From the NCBI GenBank assembly GCA_964559535.1, contig CAZLIC010000018.1, forward strand, positions 1 to 56,540: a DNA stretch of 56,540 bases, written 5' to 3'. Every line of letters starts with the position of its first letter. The first letter of the stretch is position 1. A program made the position numbers and the translations under genes. Below are positions 40,867-48,532 of this stretch, piece by piece. Source of the DNA: CAZLIC01 sp964559535. GTDB taxonomy: Bacteria; Pseudomonadota; Alphaproteobacteria; Rhodobacterales; Rhodobacteraceae. Under the pieces are notes generated by a model. It searched no databases and had not been told where the DNA came from. It saw only the letters and a list, made by a program, of their open reading frames with translations.

Positions 40867-41660
40867 GGATCGAGACCTATCCGACGCTGGCCGAAGCGGC
40901 GCGGGCCATGGGCGGGGCGGCCTACATGGGCGGCGGCACCGTGGTGATGCGGGATGTGAACGCGGGCGTGGCGCCGGACCGGATCGTGCGGGCGAAGGAC
41001 CCGGCGCTGTCGGTGATCCGTGTGTCGGCCGATGCCGTGTCACTGGGGGCGGGCGTGACGATGGCGCAGGTGCTGGCCGAGCGGGCGCTGGATTTCCTGC
41101 ATCCGGTGGCGCGGGTGATCGGCGGGCCGCAGGTGCGCAACATGGGCACGGTGGGGGGCAACCTGTTCGCCCCGCACCCCTATGGCGATTTCGCGGTAGC
41201 GCTGCTTGCGTTGGGCGCGCGGGCGACGCTGGTGGGGCAGGGCGCGCGGGCAGTGGAAGACCTGATGCGCGACCGGGCGGGTTCCGGGGCACGGGCGCCG
41301 TTGGTGGCCTCGGTGGAGTTCGCGCGGCCGCGGCCGGGGACGTTCGGGTTCCTCAAGGTGAGCCGCGTGAAGCCCAAGGGGGTGTCGGTGATGTCCCTGG
41401 CCGTGCTGGCGCCGCGCGACGGGGGCCGGATGCGGGGTGTGCGGGTGGCGTTCGGGGCGATGGGGCCTGCGCCGATGCGGGGCAGCGGGGCGGAACGGGC
41501 GCTGGAGGGGCAGGCGCCGGACGCCGCCACCATCGCGCGCGCGGCCGCACAGGCGGCCGAGGGGCTGGAGCCACCGACCGATGCGCTGGCCACAAGCTGG
41601 TACCGCCGCGAGGTGGCAGGGGTGCATCTGCGGCGGTTGCTGGAAAGGTTGGGGCAATGA
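40863..41660 (+). CDS. Molybdenum hydroxylase FAD-binding subunit (CoxM type)
   Basis: A 265-residue medium subunit of a xanthine-oxidase-family enzyme. It carries FAD between the iron-sulfur subunit and the external acceptor. FAD loops are YMGGGTVVMRDVNAG near residue 20 and PQVRNMGTVGGNLFAPHPYGDFAVALLALGARATL near residue 80; the C-terminal domain has FLKVSRVKPKGVSVMSLAVLA. The first loop is a GGGT variant rather than the usual AGGTDL. The genes of the complex follow in the order FAD, Fe-S, molybdopterin with ATGA-type overlaps. Confidence 0.93.
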   Translation: MRIETYPTLAEAARAMGGAAYMGGGTVVMRDVNAGVAPDRIVRAKDPALSVIRVSADAVSLGAGVTMAQVLAERALDFLHPVARVIGGPQVRNMGTVGGNLFAPHPYGDFAVALLALGARATLVGQGARAVEDLMRDRAGSGARAPLVASVEFARPRPGTFGFLKVSRVKPKGVSVMSLAVLAPRDGGRMRGVRVAFGAMGPAPMRGSGAERALEGQAPDAATIARAAAQAAEGLEPPTDALATSWYRREVAGVHLRRLLERLGQ

Positions 41661-42130
41661 AGACTCCTGTGGCGTTTACCCTGAACGGGCAGGACAGGGC
41701 GGCCTTTGCCGACCCCGGCCAGAACCTGCTGGATTTCCTGCGCCGGGGCTGCGGCGACCTGACACCGAAGTACGGCTGCGGGCAGGGCACCTGCGGGGCC
41801 TGCACGGTCGAGGTCGAGGGCGTGACGGTGCTGTCCTGCCTGATGCTGGCCGAAGATGTGGCCGGGAAACAGGTGCGCACGGTGGCAGGGATGGCGAAGG
41901 GTCCGGACCTGCACCCGCTGCAGGTGGCCTTCATGGACCATTTCGCGGCGCAATGCGGCTACTGCACGCCCGGCATGCTGATGTCGGCCCGCGCGCTGTT
42001 GGACCGCAACCCGGCGCCATCGCGGGACGAGATCATCGAGGCCATCGGCGGCAACATCTGCCGCTGCACCGGGTACGAGCCGATCATTGCCGCCATCCAG
42101 TCGGTGGCCGCAGGGAGGGCCAGAGCATGA
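41657..42130 (+). CDS. Molybdenum hydroxylase [2Fe-2S] subunit (CoxS type)
   Basis: A 157-residue electron-transfer subunit with two [2Fe-2S] clusters. The plant-ferredoxin-type cluster uses Cys41, Cys46, Cys49 and Cys61 (CGQGTCGAC then SCLM). The second, helical-domain cluster uses Cys100 and Cys103 (QCGYCTPGM) and Cys135 and Cys137 (ICRCTGYEP). All eight ligands are intact. It overlaps its neighbours by ATGA at both ends. Confidence 0.97.
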   Translation: MKTPVAFTLNGQDRAAFADPGQNLLDFLRRGCGDLTPKYGCGQGTCGACTVEVEGVTVLSCLMLAEDVAGKQVRTVAGMAKGPDLHPLQVAFMDHFAAQCGYCTPGMLMSARALLDRNPAPSRDEIIEAIGGNICRCTGYEPIIAAIQSVAAGRARA

Positions 42131-43812
42131 AGGGGGGCATGAGCGACACCATTCCGCGCGACCGGGGCGGGTTCGAGCTGCGCCGCGAATTCTTTGCCGA
42201 CGAGCGCGACGACAACCTGAACGAGGTGGGCAAGGCCACAAGGCGGCAGGACATTCCGGGGCATGTGACGGGCCGGTCGCCCTTCTATGACGACCATCTG
42301 TTCGACGGGCTTCTGCACCTGCGCTGCGTCCGCAGCCCCCACCACGCTGCGCGTATCCGGCGGATCGACGTGGCCGAGGCCGAGCGGATGCCGGGGGTGG
42401 TGCGCATCCTGACCGGCCGCGACGTACCGAAGAACCTGAACACGCTGCTGAGCCTTCTGGATTTCGGCATCGACGACGAGCCGATCCTGTCAACCGACCG
42501 TGTGCGCTACAAAGGGGAGCCGGTGGCAGCGGTGATTGCGGCGACCGAGGCGCAGGCGCGGGCGGCCGTGCACAAGGTGCGGGTCGAGTGGGAGCCGCTG
42601 CCGCATGTACTGGACGTGGAAGAGGCGGTAAGGCCAGGCGCGCCGGCGGTGCTGGACATCTACCCGACCAACAAGTTCATCTACCACGGCAAGTACGACC
42701 ACCAGAAGCTGCGCTTCGGCGACGTCGAGGCCGCGTTCCGGCAGGCGGATCACGTGGTCGAGGGGCGCTACCAGATGAGCCCCATCGAGCAGGCCCCGAT
42801 CGAGACCTGCGGGGCCATCGCGGCACCGGAACAGAACGAGCGCTGGGTGTGCTATACCTCGACGCAGGCGCTCTTCTTTTCGCTGGCGACGGCGTCAAAG
42901 GTGCTGAACCTGCCCTCGTCGCGGCTGCATTTCATCGGCGGCACGGTGGGGGGCGGGTTTGGCGGCAAGGTCGACAGCATCCATGAGCCCATGGCGATCC
43001 TGGGCGCGATGCTGACCGGGCGGCCGGTGAAGTACATGTGGGACCGGGAAGAAGAGATGCAGGTCGGCGCCCCGCGGGGGGCCGAACGCTGGTATCTGAA
43101 GGACGCGGTCATGAAGGACGGCCGCATCATCGGCCGCAAGTTCACCGGGTATTTCGATTCCGGCGCCTACACGCGGCTGTCCAGCTACGCCATCATCAAG
43201 GGGGTTGGGCACCTGCCCGGCCCCTACACCATCCCGAACGTCTATGCCGACGTATATTGCGTCTACACCAACCGCACGCCTGCCACGGCCATGCGCGGCT
43301 TCGGCATCACCGGCGTCGATTTCGCCATCGAGGCGCACATGGACAAGGTGGCGGAAACGGTGGGGATGAACCCCATCGAGCTGCGCCTGCTGAACGCCTA
43401 TCGCGACGGCGACATGAAGGCGCACCGCCGCGTCGCAAAGAACTGCGCGCTGGTGGAATGCCTGCAGGTGGTGGCCGAGAAGGCAGGGGTGAAGATCGCG
43501 CCGCAGCTGGCGGCGCTGGCCTCGGCCAAGGGCGGCGGGGGCGAGCGGGGGCAGTTGCCGACGTTCACGGCCACCGACGAACAGGGCAAGGTCAGCGGCT
43601 ACAAGGCCACGAACTATGCCAAAAAGGGGGGAAGCCAGCCCGAGTTGCCGGGGGTGCCAGCCTATGCTGCGGCCGCAGCGCCCCCCATACCCTCCCCACG
43701 GGGGGGAGGGGAGGCGACCTTGCCGCCGGTTGTGCCCGCGTCCCCCGCACCCGCCCCGGCACGGTCCGGCGCCATGCGGTTTTCGTCGCTTTCAGGGTTC
43801 AGGAGGCGCTGA
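42127..43812 (+). CDS. Molybdenum hydroxylase molybdopterin subunit, N-terminal part (split CoxL type)
   Basis: A 561-residue polypeptide covering the first part of the usual 750-800-residue large subunit. It has the a/b hammerhead domain (GHVTGRSPFYDDHLFDGLLHLRCVRSPHHAARI), the GGTVGGGFGGKVD cofactor segment near residue 275 and the TAMRGFGITGVDFAIEAHMD segment. It lacks both CO dehydrogenase signatures. After residue about 510 comes a Pro/Ala/Gly-rich tail that includes a palindromic repeat element (43690-43710), and the chain stops just where the next gene begins (TGATG). The remaining cofactor domain is in that next gene, so the active enzyme needs both. Either the family is naturally split or this is a tolerated break. 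Confidence 0.92.
   Translation: MKGGMSDTIPRDRGGFELRREFFADERDDNLNEVGKATRRQDIPGHVTGRSPFYDDHLFDGLLHLRCVRSPHHAARIRRIDVAEAERMPGVVRILTGRDVPKNLNTLLSLLDFGIDDEPILSTDRVRYKGEPVAAVIAATEAQARAAVHKVRVEWEPLPHVLDVEEAVRPGAPAVLDIYPTNKFIYHGKYDHQKLRFGDVEAAFRQADHVVEGRYQMSPIEQAPIETCGAIAAPEQNERWVCYTSTQALFFSLATASKVLNLPSSRLHFIGGTVGGGFGGKVDSIHEPMAILGAMLTGRPVKYMWDREEEMQVGAPRGAERWYLKDAVMKDGRIIGRKFTGYFDSGAYTRLSSYAIIKGVGHLPGPYTIPNVYADVYCVYTNRTPATAMRGFGITGVDFAIEAHMDKVAETVGMNPIELRLLNAYRDGDMKAHRRVAKNCALVECLQVVAEKAGVKIAPQLAALASAKGGGGERGQLPTFTATDEQGKVSGYKATNYAKKGGSQPELPGVPAYAAAAAPPIPSPRGGGEATLPPVVPASPAPAPARSGAMRFSSLSGFRRR
43690..43710. repeat. Palindromic repeat inside the first molybdopterin-subunit gene
   Basis: CCCTCCCC and GGGGAGGG flank ACGGG, an 8-bp stem. 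The same core (CCCCTCCCC, CTTGT, GGGGAGGGG) is found at 51811-51833. It lies in the Pro/Gly-rich C-terminal tail, 100 bp before the stop. Confidence 0.8.
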
Positions 43813-44834
43813 TGGCCATTCACCGCGGCCGTGGATTTGCGGCGATCAACTATCCCATCGGCATGAACCTGGGCGGCGACCCGAGCCAGGCGCTGGTGCA
43901 TTCCAACCCCGACGGCAAGTTCACCGTGGCCCTGTCGGCCATCGACCTTGGGCAGGGCATGAAGTCGGTGGTGCGGCAGGTGGCGGCGGAAACGCTGGGG
44001 GTGCCGCTGGCGGATGTGTACGTCGACACCGCCGACAGCGACACCGGCCCGCATGACATGGGGTCGTTCGCGTCGCGGGGCACGCACCGCATGGGCAATG
44101 CCGTGATCATGGCCGCGAAAGAGGCCAGGTCGGTGATGATGGAGGCCGCGGCCGAGGAGCTGGAAGTCGATGCCGCCGATCTGGTGACCGACGGCCGCGG
44201 CAACATCCATGTGAAGGGTGCGCCCTCGCGGTCGATCACCACCATGGCCGCGGCGCAGGCGGCACAGTTCCGGCAGGGCAAGACCATTGCCGGGCGGGGC
44301 ATCTTCCTGATCCCCTTGTCGCCGGTTGACCCGGACACCGGCGAGATGACGCCGGTAAGCACCTTTGCCCATGCCGCGATGCTGGTGACGGTCGAGGTGG
44401 ACGACGAGACGGGCGAAGTTACCGTCACCGACATGCAGTCGGCCTACGAGGTCGGCCGCGCCCTGAACCCCGGCATGGTGGAACAGCAGTTGCGCGGCGG
44501 CGCCTGGATGGGGATGAGCCACGCCGCCTGGGAGACGACCGAGCCCTACTACCCCGCGCGCGACCACGGGCCGGTGGATTTCAACAGCTACATCATGCCG
44601 GGGCCGGGCGACCTGGCGCCGCATCACATCAGCGTTCTGGAACGGCCTGCCGCCGATGGCCCCTTCGGCGGCAAGGGGCCGGGCGAGATGTGCGCGAACC
44701 CGGTGCTGCCCGCAGTGGTGAACGCGGTTTACGATGCAGTCGGGGTGCGGATCGACGAGTTGCCGGTGACGCCCGAGAAGGTGCTGCGCGGCCTGCGCGC
44801 GAACGGCGGTGCCCGGCCGAGGCAGCGGCTGTAG
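43812..44834 (+). CDS. Molybdenum hydroxylase molybdopterin subunit, C-terminal part
   Basis: A 340-residue polypeptide that continues the large-subunit fold: RGRGFAAINYPIGMNLGGDPSQALVHSNPDGKFTVALSAIDLGQGMKSVVRQVAAETLGVPLADV, then GRGIFL, AAMLVTVEVDDETGEVTVTDMQSAYEVGRALNP, and GGKGPGEMCANPVLPAVVNAVYDA. Glu292 in that last motif matches the catalytic base of the family. The start overlaps the first half's stop by one base, so the two chains are made together. A comparable division of the large chain into two is known for nicotinate dehydrogenase of Eubacterium barkeri. Confidence 0.92.
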   Translation: MAIHRGRGFAAINYPIGMNLGGDPSQALVHSNPDGKFTVALSAIDLGQGMKSVVRQVAAETLGVPLADVYVDTADSDTGPHDMGSFASRGTHRMGNAVIMAAKEARSVMMEAAAEELEVDAADLVTDGRGNIHVKGAPSRSITTMAAAQAAQFRQGKTIAGRGIFLIPLSPVDPDTGEMTPVSTFAHAAMLVTVEVDDETGEVTVTDMQSAYEVGRALNPGMVEQQLRGGAWMGMSHAAWETTEPYYPARDHGPVDFNSYIMPGPGDLAPHHISVLERPAADGPFGGKGPGEMCANPVLPAVVNAVYDAVGVRIDELPVTPEKVLRGLRANGGARPRQRL

Positions 44835-45713
44835 ATGGCAATCCGGCGGTCCATTCAGGGTATCGACGGGCCGGGGCCGCTGGCGGCATCGCTGCGCGAT
44901 GCGCAGTACATTGCCGACGAAGGTCTGGCGACGGCGGCCTATCTGGCCCTTGCGCTAGGCAAGCCGCTGCTTCTGGAAGGTGCGCCGGGGGTGGGCAAGA
45001 CCGAGGCCGCCAAGGCGCTGGCATCGGTGCTGGGGCGCGAGTTGGTCCGGCTGCAGTGCTATGAGGGGATAGACGCATCGGCGGCGATGTACGACTGGAA
45101 CTTCCCCCGGCAGATGCTGGCGATCCGGCAGAACGAAGGCGCCTTCGTCAACCTTTATGGCGATGATTTCCTGATCGCCCGGCCCATGCTGCAGGCCCTG
45201 CAGGCGCCGCGCGACCGGGTGCTCTTGATCGACGAGATCGACCGGGCGGATCACGAGTTCGAGGCGTTCCTGCTGGAATTCCTGTCGGATTTCACGATTT
45301 CCATCCCCGAACGCGGCACGATCCGCGCCGCCGAGCCGCCCGTGGTGGTGCTGACCTCGAACCGCACGCGCGAGTTGCACGAGGCCTTGCGGCGGCGCTG
45401 CGTCTATCACTGGATCGGCTACCCCGACCCGCAGCTGGAACAGCAGATCGTGCTGATGCGGGCGTCCACCGTGGCGCGCGACACTGCGGCGCGAGTGGTG
45501 GCGGCGGTGACAAAGCTGCGGGCGGAACCCCTGGCGAAACCGCCGGGTGTGGCCGAGACGGTGGAATGGGCCGAGGCGGCGACGCTCTTGGCCGCGCAGG
45601 GGGCGCCTTGGCCGCGGGCCTTTGCGCGGGCCATCGGGGTGGCGCTGAAGGATCAGGACGATCTGGCCTTCATCGCGCCGCGGCTGGGCAAGATTCTGGG
45701 AGAGGCAGCGTGA
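44835..45713 (+). CDS. MoxR-type AAA+ ATPase (CoxD-like)
   Basis: A 292-residue AAA+ chaperone. Walker A is GAPGVGKT at residues 49-56, Walker B LLIDEIDRADHEFEAFLLEFL near 130, and sensor 1 VVVLTSNRTRELHEALRRRC near 170. In CO dehydrogenase clusters CoxD, with CoxE, inserts sulfur/metal into the molybdenum site. The ATG follows directly after the stop of the molybdopterin-subunit gene, and the gene overlaps the VWA gene by GTGA, as in cox loci. Its likely job is maturation of the split hydroxylase. Confidence 0.92.
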   Translation: MAIRRSIQGIDGPGPLAASLRDAQYIADEGLATAAYLALALGKPLLLEGAPGVGKTEAAKALASVLGRELVRLQCYEGIDASAAMYDWNFPRQMLAIRQNEGAFVNLYGDDFLIARPMLQALQAPRDRVLLIDEIDRADHEFEAFLLEFLSDFTISIPERGTIRAAEPPVVVLTSNRTRELHEALRRRCVYHWIGYPDPQLEQQIVLMRASTVARDTAARVVAAVTKLRAEPLAKPPGVAETVEWAEAATLLAAQGAPWPRAFARAIGVALKDQDDLAFIAPRLGKILGEAA

Positions 45714-46798
45714 CCGCGGCACTTGCGCCCTTCTTCGCCTTTGCCCCCGCGCTGCGGACGGCGGGTTTTGCCGCAGCACCCGAACAGGTGCAGTACTTCA
45801 TCGCCGCCGTGGGCCTGCTTGGCCCGAAGGACATCCACGACATCCGCCGTGCCGCGCATGCCGTCTTCGGCCCCGGCCCCGAACGCAGGGGTGACTTCGA
45901 CGAAGTGTTCGACTCGGTCTTTCTGGGCCGCGTCTTCGCCGCGCCGGGCGAAGGCGAGGCGGAAGACCTGCCGCAGTCCTTCGACGGCGCCGATGTCGAC
46001 CTGATGCCCGAACCCGATGACGAGGAGCCGTCCGGGGCCGAGGCAACGGCGGCGGAACGGCTGTTCGCCCGCGCGCTGAAGGCCGAGGACGAGGAGGGTG
46101 CGTTGCGGGCGTTCTCACGCGCATTGCCCGCCGCACTGCCGCGCCGCCGGTCGCGGCGGCTGGGGGCGGGGGCCGGACTGCCGAACCCGCGCGCGGCCTT
46201 CCGCGAGATGATGCGCAAGGACGGCGAGGTGACGCGCCTGCCGTCCCGCGCGCGGCGCCACAGGCAGCGCCGAGTGCTGCTCTTGGTTGATGTCTCGGGC
46301 AGCATGAAGGCCGGGACAGACGGCGCGCTGCGGCTGGCGCATGCGCTGGTGCAGGCGGGAGAGCGGGTGGAGGTCTTCACGCTGGGCACACGGCTGACGC
46401 GGGTGTCCCGCGCGCTGCGCTACCGCAACCGCGATCAGGCGCTGGCCATGGCGGGCGGGTTGGTGGCCGACTGGGACGGTGGCACACGGCTGGGCGATGC
46501 GCTGCAGGTGTTCCTGTCGGTGCCGCGGTTTGCCTCCTTCGCACGGGGCGCGCTGTGCATCGTCGTGTCCGACGGTCTGGAACGCGGCGGGCCCGAGGCG
46601 CTGACGGGGGCGATGGACCGGCTGTGCGGGCTGGCCTGGGGCGTGCTGTGGCTCTCGCCCCTGGCGGCCGATCCGGCCTACCGGCCGGAAACGGGGGCGA
46701 TGCGGGCGATCCTGCCGATGCTGGACCATCTAGGGGCGGGGGACACGCCGCCTGCCATCGCGCGGGAAATCCTTGCTTTCTCAAGGGGCGCGCGATGA
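45710..46798 (+). CDS. VWA-domain protein (CoxE-like)
   Basis: A 362-residue protein. An acidic segment (EPDDEEPSGAEATAAE, residues about 100-115) and an Arg-rich segment come before the von Willebrand A domain, which begins at LLLVDVSGSMKAGTDGA with the MIDAS Asp194-x-Ser-x-Ser, then has WDGGTRLGDALQVFL with the MIDAS Thr, and VVSDGLERG. These proteins partner with MoxR ATPases. The GTG start overlaps the ATPase stop; the end overlaps the amidohydrolase gene by ATGA. Confidence 0.92.
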   Translation: MTAALAPFFAFAPALRTAGFAAAPEQVQYFIAAVGLLGPKDIHDIRRAAHAVFGPGPERRGDFDEVFDSVFLGRVFAAPGEGEAEDLPQSFDGADVDLMPEPDDEEPSGAEATAAERLFARALKAEDEEGALRAFSRALPAALPRRRSRRLGAGAGLPNPRAAFREMMRKDGEVTRLPSRARRHRQRRVLLLVDVSGSMKAGTDGALRLAHALVQAGERVEVFTLGTRLTRVSRALRYRNRDQALAMAGGLVADWDGGTRLGDALQVFLSVPRFASFARGALCIVVSDGLERGGPEALTGAMDRLCGLAWGVLWLSPLAADPAYRPETGAMRAILPMLDHLGAGDTPPAIAREILAFSRGAR

Positions 46799-47670
46799 TC
46801 GACGCGCATTTCCACATCTGGCAGCAGGCCGACCTGCCCTGGCTGACCGGCCCGATGCAGCCGCGAATCTTTGGCCCCTATGAACCGATCCGCCGCGACT
46901 ATCCGATCACCGAATACCTGCAGGACATCGCCGGAACCGGGGTGACCAAGGCCGTCTACGTGCAGGCCAACTGGGCGCCGGGCCGGGCCGAGGCTGAGGC
47001 GCGGTTCATCGAGGACACCGCGCGGGAAACCGGCTGGCCCCATGGCATCGTGGCCTTTGCCGACATGACGGTGCCCGATGCCCGCCCGGCGCTGGACCGG
47101 CTGGCGCGATTTCCCCGCGTGCGCGGCATCCGCCAGCAGTTCCACTGGCACGACAGCCCGCAATACCGCTTTGCCGCGCGTCCCGACCTGTGCGCGGACC
47201 CCAACGTCATCCGCAACGTCGGCAGGCTGGCCGACTATGGCTGGAGCTTCGACCTGCAGGTGTTCATTGGGCAGATGGACGCGGCACTTGCGCTGGTCGA
47301 TGCCTGCCCGCGTGTGAATTTCGTGCTGCAACATGCCGGAATGCTGGAGGATACCCGCGACGAAGGCCGCGCCGCATGGCGCGCCGCTATGGCCCGGCTG
47401 GCGCAGCGCCCGAACGCCTTTGCAAAGATTTCCGGCTTCGGCACCTTCATCCACCGGCTGGATGCGCAGCACATCCGCTGGCTGGTGACCGAAACCGTGG
47501 CGCTGTTCGGCGCCGACCGCTGCCTGTTCGGGTCGAACTTCCCCATCGAGAAGCTGTGGACGAGCTACGGCGCGCTTTTCACCGCCCACCGCGAGGCCTG
47601 CGGCGGGCTTTCGGACGCGGAAACCCGCGCAATCTTCAATGACACGGCGGTCCGGGTGTACCGGCTGTAA
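46795..47670 (+). CDS. Amidohydrolase family 2 protein (lactonase-like, COG3618)
   Basis: A 291-residue TIM-barrel hydrolase. The metal motif MIDAHFHIW opens the protein, RGIRQQFHWHDS and FVLQHAGM supply later His residues, and LFGSNFPIEKLW holds the catalytic Asn/Asp site, with Asn where Asp is common in the family (FGSDFP). Relatives include L-fucono-lactonase and 2-pyrone-4,6-dicarboxylate hydrolase. Together with the FAH-fold and SDR genes downstream it fits hydrolysis of a sugar-acid or pyrone lactone. It overlaps the VWA gene by ATGA. Confidence 0.88.
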   Translation: MIDAHFHIWQQADLPWLTGPMQPRIFGPYEPIRRDYPITEYLQDIAGTGVTKAVYVQANWAPGRAEAEARFIEDTARETGWPHGIVAFADMTVPDARPALDRLARFPRVRGIRQQFHWHDSPQYRFAARPDLCADPNVIRNVGRLADYGWSFDLQVFIGQMDAALALVDACPRVNFVLQHAGMLEDTRDEGRAAWRAAMARLAQRPNAFAKISGFGTFIHRLDAQHIRWLVTETVALFGADRCLFGSNFPIEKLWTSYGALFTAHREACGGLSDAETRAIFNDTAVRVYRL

Positions 47671-47681
47671 GGGAGGAACGG

Positions 47682-48530
47682 ATGGCTCTGGAAATCAAGG
47701 TTCTGGACTATGGCGACATCGAGCTTGAGTCCTCGTTCCTGGTGCTGGCGCGCGATTGCGGGCGGGTGCGGCGGGTGCCGACCTACGGGTTCCTGATCCT
47801 GGGCGGGCAGTGGCCCATCGTTGTGGACACCGGCTATCGTGACAATGCGATCATGGAAACGCTGGGCATGCGGGGCCTGCAGTTCCACGAGAACATGATC
47901 GAGCGGCAGCTGGCCAAGCACGGGGTCAAGGTCGGCGACGTGCGCTATGTGCTGCACACCCACCTTCATATCGACCACGCCGGGAAGGACGACCACTTCC
48001 CGATGAACACCACCGTCGTCATCAACCGGCGCGAGATGGAATGCAGCGTGTCGGGCCTGATGCACCCGCAATACCCCAAGCCCGACATCCAGCACCTGAT
48101 CGAACGCCTGCACACCCGCCACGCGCTGCGGTTCGAGGATCTGGAACTGAGCGGCCCGGTCGAGATCATGCCCGGCGTCACCATGGAGGCGGCGAACGCG
48201 CATACCGAAGGCTCGATGAACGTGCATGTCGAAACCGCCGAGGGGCGGGCAACGCTGTGCGGCGACGTGATCTATGACTTCAACGACCAGATCGTCGAGC
48301 CGCTGTATCAGGTGAATTTCCACGAACCGCAAGTCACAGGGAACCATGCGGGGTCCAAGCGGGGCGAGAAGGCGGCAATCAAGAAGCTGCTCAATTCGTC
48401 GAAATTCCTGCTGCCGGTGCATGACAAACCTGCCAAGATCGAACGCGGGCAGGTTGTGGGGCGGCTGGACTATGCGGTGCCGGGGCCGATTTCGCAGACC
48501 GTGCCGCGGCGCGACTGGTTTCCGGTGTAG
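47682..48530 (+). CDS. MBL-fold hydrolase (lactonase-like)
   Basis: A 282-residue metallo-beta-lactamase-fold protein with the two-metal motif HTHLHIDHAGK near residue 93, an AHTEGSM segment with a third His and a GDVIYDF Asp, then a late VHDKP with His. This is the AiiA/AttM-like lactonase branch, which opens N-acyl-homoserine or gamma-butyrolactones. Its role here is probably hydrolysis of a pathway lactone rather than quorum quenching, because it lies in a catabolic operon. GGAGGAACGG precedes the ATG. Confidence 0.9.
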   Translation: MALEIKVLDYGDIELESSFLVLARDCGRVRRVPTYGFLILGGQWPIVVDTGYRDNAIMETLGMRGLQFHENMIERQLAKHGVKVGDVRYVLHTHLHIDHAGKDDHFPMNTTVVINRREMECSVSGLMHPQYPKPDIQHLIERLHTRHALRFEDLELSGPVEIMPGVTMEAANAHTEGSMNVHVETAEGRATLCGDVIYDFNDQIVEPLYQVNFHEPQVTGNHAGSKRGEKAAIKKLLNSSKFLLPVHDKPAKIERGQVVGRLDYAVPGPISQTVPRRDWFPV

Positions 48531-48532
48531 CC

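Noticed and set aside
40863..44834. Carbon monoxide dehydrogenase (coxMSL)
   Set aside because: Gene order and CoxD/E/G-like neighbours fit, but the large subunit lacks both the CSFR-type and the AYRGAGR-type active-site signatures (it has AMRGFG), and the chain is split.
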